This document shows positions 6,584-14,678 of a stretch of DNA of 64,000 nucleotides, piece after piece. Under the pieces are notes generated by a model, which had not been told where the DNA came from, made no database searches, and saw nothing but the letters and a program-made list of their open reading frames with translations. The stretch covers positions 49,408 through 113,407 of the forward strand of contig JBGSVW010000029.1 in NCBI GenBank assembly GCA_041752735.1, given 5' to 3'. The position numbers and the translations under genes were made by a program. Source of the DNA: UBA1422 sp041752735 (GTDB lineage: Bacteria; Bacillota; Clostridia; Peptostreptococcales; Anaerovoracaceae). The stretch's first letter is position 1. Each line of letters opens with the position of its first letter.

Positions 6584-8238
6584 ACAGTGCTGTTGTCATT
6601 ACTGATGCACCGCGCATCAATTATATGCATAATTTCGTAATTCTACCTTATTATTATGGAACTGAAAAATATTTCAATCGACCTGACGTGAAGGCAATCC
6701 GTGAAACGGTTCAAAAAAACCTGGACAACTTGGACAGGCATACAGGATGGAAAGATGTTTTTCGTGGCCGGAAAGTTTTAATTAAGCCAAATCTTGTTGC
6801 CGTTATGCACAAAAGTGGCAACCGGCTTGATGACGTGCCTCAATCTACCGATCCGCGGGTTTTCGAAGCAATCGTCTCGGTTCTCTCTGACCTGGACTGC
6901 AAAATAACCATCGTGGAAGGCACCGGGAAAGGAATATCTACAACCCAACTATTCTATGATGTTGGGCTTGATAAAGTGGCGAAGTTATACGGATGTGATA
7001 TGATAGCTGTGGAAGAACAACCCATCGATCACTACTATGTTCCTAAAGCAGAAGTCCAAAAGGATGTTTATATTCCCAGAATTTTTTCTGAGGTTGTCAG
7101 GGGCGAGGCCCTGTATGTCTCAGTACCCAAAATGAAGACAAACTTATATACAGGAGTGACCCTCGGTTTCAAGAATGCTATGGGTACCTTGTCCGGCAAT
7201 ATGCGGTATCGAAACCATAGCTGGCAGATTGAGAAAAAACTGGTTGATCTGCTATATCTGTTCAAACCCAATCTGACAGTGATAGACGGGATTATCGGGG
7301 GAGAAGGCGGCACACCTGCTCCGGTGGATCCGGTGAAAGTCGGAATGATAGTTTCCGGCACCAACAGTGTGGAAGTGGATCGGGTTACTACTCGAATTAT
7401 GGGAATAGATCCAAACGAGCTGGAGTTGACCAAGGAAGCAGAGAAGAGAGGGTTTGGAGACCCGAATACTGAGATTTTCGGTACAGAGCGAGTTGTGCCA
7501 TTCAGACGAGCGGAAAGCTCTTTTCTTACTCCTCGATTCCGAAAGAATTGGCCTGGCGTCAGACTGTTTGTCGGCTATACCAATAGCCGTACCCCGGTGG
7601 TTACTGACATAAATAATGTGACCCCGGAAATGGTTTATCAACTGGAAGGGTCCTGCAGAGGTGGTTGTATGGCAACCATGTCCATGTACATGGAGATGCT
7701 TGTGCAAGGCAAGAAACAGTTTGATCGAAGCCCTATTCGCTTCGCCGCAATCATTGGTGACGGATGCGAAGTGGACGGGAAGCGGTATTGGTTTGATCCT
7801 GATGGGAAACCTTATGACTTGGAAGCCCTTGGAGAACTAAAAAAAGAATACAAAAACGTCATCGGTTGTGGTGCTTGCATGAAAACCGCTGAAGAGGCTT
7901 GTACTGCTAGAGCAACGGGTTGCGGCAACGTGGGCGAGTTTGTTCCATTGATGCAAAAGGCAAGTGGGAAGATGGTTCCCATGCTTTCCCCTGACAATGA
8001 AAGCATTGGAGGTCTTTTGGCAGGTATGGTGAAGAAGTATTTTGTAGTTCGCAAGGTATTGAAAGCAGGCGAAATGGTTGAAATTCCATTCGATGCTTGG
8101 GATGACCATATTTTCCCGATTCCTGAGCTGTCGGAAGCAGACCAGGCGAAAGATTGGATTTCTGTACCCATGGAAAAACAGACCCCTGAACAAATACGAG
8201 AGAATCTAAAAGCATATAAGATGATTCAGGCCGGATAA
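6580..8238 (+). CDS. DUF362 domain Fe-S protein
   Basis: A 552-residue protein whose first 300 residues match the DUF362 pattern: VLIKPNLVAVMHKSG, VEGTGKGISTTQLF, VPKMKTNLYTGVTLGFKNAMGTL and IDGIIGGEGGTPAP. DUF362 proteins are uncharacterised and are often found with ferredoxin domains. Here the C-terminal part has a Cys-rich stretch at about residues 428-452 (GCGACMKTAEEACTARATGC), plus SCRGGCMATM near 360, which could bind an Fe-S cluster. The start is the ATG at 6580 overlapping the previous stop. Its place between a membrane protein and an AOR suggests a redox role with that enzyme. Confidence 0.82.
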   Translation: MNSAVVITDAPRINYMHNFVILPYYYGTEKYFNRPDVKAIRETVQKNLDNLDRHTGWKDVFRGRKVLIKPNLVAVMHKSGNRLDDVPQSTDPRVFEAIVSVLSDLDCKITIVEGTGKGISTTQLFYDVGLDKVAKLYGCDMIAVEEQPIDHYYVPKAEVQKDVYIPRIFSEVVRGEALYVSVPKMKTNLYTGVTLGFKNAMGTLSGNMRYRNHSWQIEKKLVDLLYLFKPNLTVIDGIIGGEGGTPAPVDPVKVGMIVSGTNSVEVDRVTTRIMGIDPNELELTKEAEKRGFGDPNTEIFGTERVVPFRRAESSFLTPRFRKNWPGVRLFVGYTNSRTPVVTDINNVTPEMVYQLEGSCRGGCMATMSMYMEMLVQGKKQFDRSPIRFAAIIGDGCEVDGKRYWFDPDGKPYDLEALGELKKEYKNVIGCGACMKTAEEACTARATGCGNVGEFVPLMQKASGKMVPMLSPDNESIGGLLAGMVKKYFVVRKVLKAGEMVEIPFDAWDDHIFPIPELSEADQAKDWISVPMEKQTPEQIRENLKAYKMIQAG

Positions 8239-8250
8239 GGAGGTACAAGA

Positions 8251-10239
8251 ATGGAAAGTTGTATGGGCTATATTTTGGAAGTAGACTTATCCAATGGCAA
8301 TATAGTCAAGACCAAAGTGCCGGATGAAGTATATCATGACGTCTTATCCGGGAAAGGTCTTGGGGCTTGGTACCTTCTAAAGAACATCCCTAAAGATGCG
8401 GACCCTTTGGGACCTGATAATATTCTTGGGATAATCAGCGGTGCCCTTACTGGGACCGGCGCGCTGTTTTGTGGCAGATGGATGGCTGTGGCCAAATCTC
8501 CATTGACCGGCGGCTGGGGTGATGCCAATTGCGGTGGTATTTTTTCACCTGCCATCAAACAATGTGGGGTGGATGCCATCTTCTTTAAAGGCATCAGTGA
8601 AAAACCGGTTTATCTTTATATGGATAACAAAAATTGGGAACTTCGTAATGCAGAACCTTACTGGGGTTTGGATGCGACAGAGGCAGAAGAACGACTGATC
8701 AAAGATAATACGATAATGAAAAAACCCAGAGTGGCAGTCATTGGACAAGCAGGGGAAAACCGTTCTTGCATTTCCGGAATCTGCAATGAAGGGGGTAGAA
8801 TAGCTGCAAGGTCGGGATTGGGTGCCGTTATGGGGAGCAAACGCCTAAAAGCGATTGTGCTGGCAGGGAATAAGACAATCGGCTGTGCGGAACCGGACAC
8901 AATGAAGAAAATAAGCAAAGAATGTGGCACCAAAGTAAAAAAAGCTGATTTCCCTAACCTAATTAAAGGCGGTCATTTGGCTCTTGGGGGTAAACTGCTA
9001 GGCAAATTTGCCATGACGATGCCCATGGATGGAGCATCGACTTTGCCTCTTTTCAAAATATGGGGAACCGCTGCAAATACTGGATTGGCAATCGAAAGTG
9101 GTGATGGACCAATACTCAATTGGGCCGGAGGGCCCAAAGACATACCTGGTGCGGTCAAAGAATACAACCCAGAAAAAGTGAAAAAAATCGAAACCGCCAA
9201 ATACCACTGCTATTCTTGTCCCCTTGGTTGTGGGGGTATTGTGAATGTCAGCGATAAAAACGAGGGCGAATTCCAGCACACCCACAAACCTGAATATGAA
9301 ACGATACAGGCCTTTGGCCCTCTTTTGGGAGTGAGTAATTTCAACTCAATTTTTTATATCAATGAAATTTTAAACCGTGCTGGCATGGATAGCATCTCCG
9401 CTGGTGGGACGGTTGCTTTCGCTATTGAATGTTATGAAAACGGAATTCTAACGAAAGAGGATACCAACGGACTTGAACTTCGTTGGGGAAACCATGAAGC
9501 CGTAATTTCTCTGGTTAAGTTGATGATAAGTAGAACGGGTATCGGCGATGTACTGGCTGATGGAGTCAAAAGAGCATCGGAAAAAATCGGAAAAGGATCT
9601 GAACGATATGCAATGCACGTAGGAGGCAGTGAGCCTGGGATGCACGACACACGTTGTGATATTCCACTGGTTGTACATTATACGGCAGAGCCTGCCCCAG
9701 GGAAGCATACCATAGGAATGGGACAAATGTATGGATTGATGTCTTTATGGGATATATGCACTTGGGCACCGCCATTAAAAACCCACAAGAAAAGGCTTGA
9801 TTTAGTAGCCTCGGAAGAAATCGCACTGAGCACAATGGCCAACGCTTGTTTTACCATGTTGGTTGATGGAGCAGGAGGATGTTATTACGCAGAAATGATG
9901 GGTGTGCATCATTGGAAATTGATCGAATATCTCAACGCCGCCAGTGGCTGGAATCGCACCGGTGACGACTATATGGAGATTGGCAGGCGAATACAAACCA
10001 TGCGGCAAATGTTTAATATCAAGCATGGGATCAAGCCTGTCGATGTGAAGCTCCCTAACCGTATGCTAGGGAAGCCACCGTTGAAAAACGGACCACTAAA
10101 AGGGATAATGATTCCGGAATCGGAAGAGCAAATCCGAATGCATTGGGATAAATTCGGCTGGGACAAAAACACAGGAGCGCCGCTAGTACATTCCATTGAA
10201 TCGCTGGGCATCAACCGTTTGTTGGAATTGGAGGTGTGA
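8251..10239 (+). CDS. Aldehyde:ferredoxin oxidoreductase family enzyme (tungsto/molybdo-pterin)
   Basis: A 662-residue member of the AOR family, which oxidises aldehydes or related substrates at a bis-pterin tungsten (or molybdenum) centre and passes electrons through one [4Fe-4S] cluster to ferredoxin. Visible features are GYILEVDLSNG at the start, GALTGTGALFCGRWMAVAKSPLTGGWGDANCGG, SGLGAVMGSKRLKAIV, and the cluster ligands C-x2-C-x3-C in HCYSCPLGCGG (about residues 318-326), with a later Cys in LWDICTWAP. AAGGAGG lies seven bases before the ATG. Ferredoxin and a MoaD/ThiS-like gene follow directly. The substrate cannot be told; an aldehyde or acyl-type function is only inferred. Confidence 0.93.
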   Translation: MESCMGYILEVDLSNGNIVKTKVPDEVYHDVLSGKGLGAWYLLKNIPKDADPLGPDNILGIISGALTGTGALFCGRWMAVAKSPLTGGWGDANCGGIFSPAIKQCGVDAIFFKGISEKPVYLYMDNKNWELRNAEPYWGLDATEAEERLIKDNTIMKKPRVAVIGQAGENRSCISGICNEGGRIAARSGLGAVMGSKRLKAIVLAGNKTIGCAEPDTMKKISKECGTKVKKADFPNLIKGGHLALGGKLLGKFAMTMPMDGASTLPLFKIWGTAANTGLAIESGDGPILNWAGGPKDIPGAVKEYNPEKVKKIETAKYHCYSCPLGCGGIVNVSDKNEGEFQHTHKPEYETIQAFGPLLGVSNFNSIFYINEILNRAGMDSISAGGTVAFAIECYENGILTKEDTNGLELRWGNHEAVISLVKLMISRTGIGDVLADGVKRASEKIGKGSERYAMHVGGSEPGMHDTRCDIPLVVHYTAEPAPGKHTIGMGQMYGLMSLWDICTWAPPLKTHKKRLDLVASEEIALSTMANACFTMLVDGAGGCYYAEMMGVHHWKLIEYLNAASGWNRTGDDYMEIGRRIQTMRQMFNIKHGIKPVDVKLPNRMLGKPPLKNGPLKGIMIPESEEQIRMHWDKFGWDKNTGAPLVHSIESLGINRLLELEV

Positions 10240-10241
10240 AC

Positions 10242-10457
10242 ATGGCAAAGCAGAACCCAAAATTTCTATTTGATCACTGCATTAGCTGTAGCATTTGCGT
10301 GCAAGCATGCCCGGTGAGCTGCATCGATTTGAGTGTCAACGGAGTGGACAAATTTCACAACCTCTACCCTAAAATTGATGAAAGCAAGTGTACTGGGTGC
10401 GCCATTTGCGCAAAGAATTGCCCCATGGAGGCTATTGTTATGGAGGCCACTTTGTAA
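10242..10457 (+). CDS. 2[4Fe-4S] ferredoxin
   Basis: A 71-residue ferredoxin with two cluster motifs, CISCSICVQACPVSC and CTGCAICAKNCPMEA. It is probably the electron carrier of the AOR just upstream. Translation most likely starts at the ATG at 10242 (a GTG at 10236 overlaps the AOR stop). Its TAA overlaps the next ATG (TAATG), so it is coupled to the MoaD-like gene. Confidence 0.93.
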   Translation: MAKQNPKFLFDHCISCSICVQACPVSCIDLSVNGVDKFHNLYPKIDESKCTGCAICAKNCPMEAIVMEATL

Positions 10458-10702
10458 TGCGTATAAAGGTTTTTGATCCCTTTGGATTGTGCAAGGCAAA
10501 AGTAGATGAGAGAGGTTGGATTGAAGTGGTGGAAGGAACTACATTAGGCGAAGCCGTCAAATGGTTAGGTCTTTCTATAGTCGTATCTAAAATATTGATG
10601 GTCAGACTGAATGGTGAGAAGCAACCATTTGATACTACGCTAAAGGATGGGGATGTTATCGGATATTTCTCCTTGGTTTCCGGTGGATTATTCCAACCAT
10701 GA
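10457..10702 (+). CDS. MoaD/ThiS-like ubiquitin-fold protein
   Basis: An 81-residue beta-grasp protein with the core VEGTTLGEAVKWLGLS, MVRLNGE and LKDGDVIGYFSLVSGG. In MoaD and ThiS the chain ends at Gly-Gly, which is activated to a thiocarboxylate. Here the Gly-Gly is followed by four more residues (LFQP), so it would need trimming, or it does not act as a sulfur carrier. It closes the AOR operon and may serve assembly of the pterin cofactor. A terminator follows. The start is the ATG inside TAATG; a longer frame upstream overlaps ferredoxin and is not used. Confidence 0.8.
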   Translation: MRIKVFDPFGLCKAKVDERGWIEVVEGTTLGEAVKWLGLSIVVSKILMVRLNGEKQPFDTTLKDGDVIGYFSLVSGGLFQP

Positions 10703-10730
10703 ATGGATTGACAAGTGAATAAGTAAATAT

Positions 10731-10767
10731 AATGCCGGTTGGTCATAGTATCTGTCGGCATTTTTTA
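10731..10767 (+). terminator. Terminator of the AOR operon
   Basis: AATGCCG (10731-10737) pairs with CGGCATT (10756-10762) and is followed by TTTTT. It lies about 30 bases past the MoaD-like gene. Confidence 0.85.
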
Positions 10768-10800
10768 TTCTCTGTCTTCTGGGTAAATTGGGAAAAACTA

Positions 10801-10829
10801 TTGAAATGAGGTTTTTCTTGATGTATAAT
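10801..10829 (+). promoter_or_regulatory. Promoter of the perR-katG operon
   Basis: TTGAAA (10801-10806), a 17-base spacer, and a perfect TATAAT (10824-10829). The expected start site falls inside the PerR-type box that begins at 10833. Confidence 0.75.
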
Positions 10830-10832
10830 TTA

Positions 10833-10847
10833 TTGTAATCATTACAA
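10833..10847. promoter_or_regulatory. PerR/Fur-type operator (Per box)
   Basis: TTGTAAT-C-ATTACAA is a perfect 7-1-7 inverted repeat, the layout of Per and Fur boxes; the Per-box consensus is TTATAATNATTATAA. It begins four bases after the -10 box, where a bound repressor would block transcription. It sits before a Fur-family gene and katG, so autoregulation by peroxide is expected. Confidence 0.85.
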
Positions 10848-10900
10848 TTTTAGAATTAATACAAATTCAGACAATTTCACAATCGATCGGGGGTAAGCCC

Positions 10901-11329
10901 ATGGAATCATCATTTTTGGAAGTACAAGAAGCATTAAAGAGTAGTAATATTCAGCTAACCCATCAGAGATTGAGGGTGCTTGAATATCTAAAACGGAATC
11001 GCAGTCACCCAACAGTAGACTCAATTTACAAAGATCTTCATATGGAAATACCTACCTTATCCAAAACGACAGTGTATAATACGTTGCGAATTTTGGAAGA
11101 AGCGGGATTGGTTCGCGTACTAACAATTGAGGATAATGAGACCAGATATGACATTCAGGCGGATGACCATGGACATTTTAAATGTGAATCATGTGGCACG
11201 ATATATAATTTTAAAGTTGATTTCAATCAATTAAAAAGCGAAGATCTGGAACAATTCAAAGTAAATGACAAGAACGTATATTTTCAAGGAATCTGTCCTA
11301 AATGTATTTCAGAAGGAACAAATGAATAA
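10901..11329 (+). CDS. perR: Peroxide-responsive regulator, Fur family (PerR-like)
   Basis: A 142-residue Fur-family repressor. The winged helix covers about residues 10-85 (LTHQRLRVLEYLKRNRSHPTVDSIY, LSKTTVYNTLRILEEAGLVR). The metal and sensing part has YDIQADDHGHFKCESCG and CPKC, giving two CxxC pairs for structural zinc. Placement before katG and behind a Per box favours PerR over Fur or Zur. PerR senses H2O2 through metal-catalysed oxidation of His residues. It is the first gene of an oxidative-stress operon running to about 16 kb. Confidence 0.88.
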   Translation: MESSFLEVQEALKSSNIQLTHQRLRVLEYLKRNRSHPTVDSIYKDLHMEIPTLSKTTVYNTLRILEEAGLVRVLTIEDNETRYDIQADDHGHFKCESCGTIYNFKVDFNQLKSEDLEQFKVNDKNVYFQGICPKCISEGTNE

Positions 11330-11353
11330 AACTAAGAGAAGGAGGATAAGAAG

Positions 11354-13561
11354 ATGGAAGAAAGAAAATGTCCTATCACTGGACATACAAGCAAACCCGT
11401 TGCAGGTGGTGGCACTTCGAACAAAGACTGGTGGCCCAATCAGTTGAACTTAAAAATGCTTCACCAAAATGCACCGCTTAGTAACCCTATGGCTTCTGAT
11501 TTCAACTATGCGAAAGAGTTCGAAAAATTGGATTATATTGCACTTAAAAAAGATTTACATGATTTGATGACGGATTCCCAGGAATGGTGGCCTGCAGATT
11601 ATGGACACTACGGACCACTTTTTATCCGAATGGCATGGCATAGTGCAGGAACGTATCGGATGGGGGATGGACGTGGAGGCGCATCTGACGGCACTCAACG
11701 ATTTGCACCTTTGAATAGCTGGCCGGATAATGTGAATCTGGATAAGGCACGACGTTTGCTGTGGCCTATCAAGCAAAAGTATGGAAAGAAAATTTCCTGG
11801 GCTGATTTGATGATTTTAGCCGGAAATTGCGCACTGGAGTCCATGGGATTTAAGACCTTTGGATTTGGCGGTGGCCGGGAAGATGTTTGGGAACCCCAGG
11901 AAGACGTATATTGGGGGGCAGAAAGCGAATGGTTAGGTGACAAGCGCTATGCCGAAGGCCGAAAGCTGGAAAATCCGCTGGCAGCAGTTCAGATGGGATT
12001 GATTTACGTAAATCCTGAAGGCCCCAATGGGCAACCCACTGCAGTAGGTTCAGGGCGTGATGTTCGGGAAACATTTGCCCGCATGGCAATGAATGATGAT
12101 GAAACTGTAGCCCTCGTTGCTGGTGGGCACACTTTCGGGAAATGCCATGGTGCTGCTTCGGCTACACACGTGGGTCCGGAGCCTGAAGCAGCCGGTTTGG
12201 AAGAACAAGGATTAGGGTGGAAAAGTAGTTATGGCACGGGTAAAGGCGGTGACACCATAAGTAGCGGCATTGAAGGCGCATGGAAACCTATGCCCACAAA
12301 ATGGGATATGGGGTACTTGAATACCTTGTTCAGATATGATTGGGATTTGGTGAAAAGCCCTGCAGGAGCCTTCCAATGGATTCCCACTGATCCCGCCGCT
12401 GCAACCACTGTTGAGGATGCCCATGACCCGAGCAAGAGACATGCACCCATGATGACAACCGCAGATCTATCCCTTCGAATGGATCCAATTTATGGACCAA
12501 TCGCGTTGCGATACCGGGATCATCCAGACGAATTTGCAGAAGCATTTGCACGGGCTTGGTTTAAACTAACCCACAGAGATATGGGCCCGAAGATCCGATA
12601 TCTGGGACCGGAAGTGCCCGCTGAGGATCTAATATGGCAGGATCCATTGCCTAATATTGACCATGACTTGATAGATGAAAGAGATGTCGAAGAATTGAAA
12701 GAAAAAATCATGACGTCTGGTTTGACAATTTCGCAATTGGTTAGTATTGCGTGGGCCTCAGCATCCACATTCCGTGGCTCCGATAAGCGGGGTGGCGCAA
12801 ACGGCGGAAGAATTCGACTGGAACCACAGAAAAATTGGGAGGTCAATCAACCGGAATTGCTGGAAAAGGTTCTGCAGTCATTGGAAAAAATACAGCAAGA
12901 ATTCAATCAGAAAAAAAATGGAAATAAAAAGGTTTCCATGTCAGATTTGATTGTCCTGGGGGGATGTGCTGCAATCGAAAAAGCAGCTGCTAATGCCGGT
13001 CGCCAGCTTATGGTTCCCTTTACACCTGGTCGAACTGATGCAACACCGGAAATGACTGATGCTGTATCGTTCACAGTACTGGAGCCCAAAGCAGATGGCT
13101 TCCGAAACTATATGAAAGCACAATATGACGTAGCAGCTGAAGAAATGCTAATTGACCGTGCACAATTACTAACTTTAACAGCCCCTGAGATGACAGTTCT
13201 TTTAGGAGGCTTGCGTGTGTTGAATGCAAATTACGGTCAATCACCTCACGGGGTTTTCACAAAAAAACCGGAAACGCTGACCAACGATTTCTTTGTGAAT
13301 TTGTTGGACATGAACACTGCATGGAAACCCATGGATGAATCATCACAAGTCTTTGAGGGGCGGAATCGCAAGACTGGAAAACTTCTGTGGACCGGAACAA
13401 GAGTAGACTTGATCTTTGGATCCAATGCACAGCTTAGGGCGATCTTGGAAGTTTATGCAAGTCATGATGTCGGGACCAAGTTTACGGATGATTTCGTAGC
13501 GGCCTGGAATAAGGTGATGAATGCAGACCGTTTTGACCTTAAGAGTAAGGTGACTGAATGA
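11354..13561 (+). CDS. katG: Catalase-peroxidase
   Basis: A 735-residue bifunctional haem enzyme that breaks down H2O2. The distal triad Arg92-Trp95-His96 is in IRMAWHSAGTYR; the Tyr of the Met-Tyr-Trp crosslink is in MGLIYVNPEGPNG; the proximal haem His is in VALVAGGHTFGKCHG. Both the active N-terminal and the non-haem C-terminal halves are complete. GAAGGAGGATAAG precedes the ATG. It overlaps the DUF454 gene by four bases. Control by the PerR-type box at 10833 is expected. Confidence 0.97.
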   Translation: MEERKCPITGHTSKPVAGGGTSNKDWWPNQLNLKMLHQNAPLSNPMASDFNYAKEFEKLDYIALKKDLHDLMTDSQEWWPADYGHYGPLFIRMAWHSAGTYRMGDGRGGASDGTQRFAPLNSWPDNVNLDKARRLLWPIKQKYGKKISWADLMILAGNCALESMGFKTFGFGGGREDVWEPQEDVYWGAESEWLGDKRYAEGRKLENPLAAVQMGLIYVNPEGPNGQPTAVGSGRDVRETFARMAMNDDETVALVAGGHTFGKCHGAASATHVGPEPEAAGLEEQGLGWKSSYGTGKGGDTISSGIEGAWKPMPTKWDMGYLNTLFRYDWDLVKSPAGAFQWIPTDPAAATTVEDAHDPSKRHAPMMTTADLSLRMDPIYGPIALRYRDHPDEFAEAFARAWFKLTHRDMGPKIRYLGPEVPAEDLIWQDPLPNIDHDLIDERDVEELKEKIMTSGLTISQLVSIAWASASTFRGSDKRGGANGGRIRLEPQKNWEVNQPELLEKVLQSLEKIQQEFNQKKNGNKKVSMSDLIVLGGCAAIEKAAANAGRQLMVPFTPGRTDATPEMTDAVSFTVLEPKADGFRNYMKAQYDVAAEEMLIDRAQLLTLTAPEMTVLLGGLRVLNANYGQSPHGVFTKKPETLTNDFFVNLLDMNTAWKPMDESSQVFEGRNRKTGKLLWTGTRVDLIFGSNAQLRAILEVYASHDVGTKFTDDFVAAWNKVMNADRFDLKSKVTE

Positions 13562-14022
13562 ACCAACACCTTATGAAAAAATATGCGTTCTTGGTTTTGG
13601 GTACTTTGTCACTAGGAATCGGAATGATTGGAGTGGTAATCCCCATACTGCCTACCACACCATTTTTGCTGATAGCATCCTTTCTTTACCTGAGAAGCTC
13701 AAAGAGAATGCATAACTGGTTAATCAACCATAAAGTCTTTGGCTCCTACATATATTGTTATATGACGTATCGCGCCATCTCTGCACGGAGCAAAACAGGA
13801 ATTTTGATTTTCCTTTGGGCGACTTTGGCTGGTTCTGTTACTGTTATTCAGCAGATTTACATTGAAGTGCTCCTAGTGATAGTAGGTTTGGCAGTGACGA
13901 CTCATATTTTGCTACTGAAAACATTCAGCGCGGAAGAGATGAAGGAAATGAATCAATTGGACATAAGAAAAATCGATTCATTCATTGATCGGGAAAGGAG
14001 AAAGTCGATTGAAAAAATATAA
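13558..14022 (+). CDS. DUF454/YbaN family inner membrane protein
   Basis: A 154-residue membrane protein of unknown function. The hallmark is IGVVIPILPTTPFLLIASFLYLRSSKRMHNWL at the first helical hairpin, followed by two more hydrophobic segments at about residues 80-120 and a charged tail. YbaN-type genes are often found near haem or redox genes. It is coupled to katG by an ATGA overlap, and its end overlaps the start of the rubredoxin-like gene. Confidence 0.88.
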   Translation: MNQHLMKKYAFLVLGTLSLGIGMIGVVIPILPTTPFLLIASFLYLRSSKRMHNWLINHKVFGSYIYCYMTYRAISARSKTGILIFLWATLAGSVTVIQQIYIEVLLVIVGLAVTTHILLLKTFSAEEMKEMNQLDIRKIDSFIDRERRKSIEKI

Positions 14023-14674
14023 ATGTTCTGTATGTGGTTATATATATGAAGAGGCCATTGGGGATGTAGAAAGAGGCATTGCGCCAGGCACTGCATGGGA
14101 ATCCATTTCCGACCAATGGAGTTGCCCTTTATGTGGTGCAGAAAAAAGCGACTTTGAAGAAGAAGCCACAGAAAAATCAACCACTCCTCAGCAAAGCGGC
14201 ACGAGAAATAAAGATGCAGTAAAGGGAGATCATTCTGCAGGCGAAATTAGCGCAACATGCTCCAACCTGGCGAAAGGGCTGACTAAACAATATCGATTTG
14301 AAGAGGCTGAACTGCTAAATCAATTAGCGGCGTACTACAAGGGCATAAGTGAAGAAGAAATGCAAGGGGAGTTAGTAGAATTACAAACGCTAATGGATGT
14401 TGATTTGGAATCGGGATATGCGGATGCAAGCTTAATCGCGACCAATTCAGCAGATCGTGGCGCGTTGCGAGCACTGGTGTGGGGAGAAAAAGTCACAAGA
14501 ATGCTCAACTCTATTCTTGGCAGATACGAAAAACAACACAATGCATTCATTGAAAACACCAATGTTTATGTATGCGATATTTGTGGATTTGTATACGTTG
14601 GAGATCAACTTCCTGATATCTGCCCGGTTTGTAAAGTACCAAACAGTAAAATCATCGAAGTGAAGAGGGGGTAG
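14009..14674 (+). CDS. Rubredoxin-like protein with two rubredoxin-type iron sites
   Basis: A 221-residue three-part protein. Residues 1-50 are a standard rubredoxin (CSVCGYIYEEAIGD, then WSCPLCGAEKSDF). The middle, about residues 75-185, is helical and resembles a ferritin-like or rubrerythrin-related bundle with few obvious metal ligands. The end is a short rubredoxin knuckle (CDICGFVYVGDQLPDICPVCK). It is likely an electron donor in peroxide or superoxide reduction. Translation seems to start at TTG (14009) with AAAGGAG eight bases upstream. It lies in the katG operon, before the ferredoxin-rubrerythrin frame. Confidence 0.82.
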   Translation: MKKYKCSVCGYIYEEAIGDVERGIAPGTAWESISDQWSCPLCGAEKSDFEEEATEKSTTPQQSGTRNKDAVKGDHSAGEISATCSNLAKGLTKQYRFEEAELLNQLAAYYKGISEEEMQGELVELQTLMDVDLESGYADASLIATNSADRGALRALVWGEKVTRMLNSILGRYEKQHNAFIENTNVYVCDICGFVYVGDQLPDICPVCKVPNSKIIEVKRG

Positions 14675-14678
14675 TAAA

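Noticed and set aside
10388..10702. Longer form of the MoaD-like protein
   Set aside because: The extra 23 residues are the ferredoxin gene read in another frame; the ATG at 10457 within TAATG is the natural coupled start.
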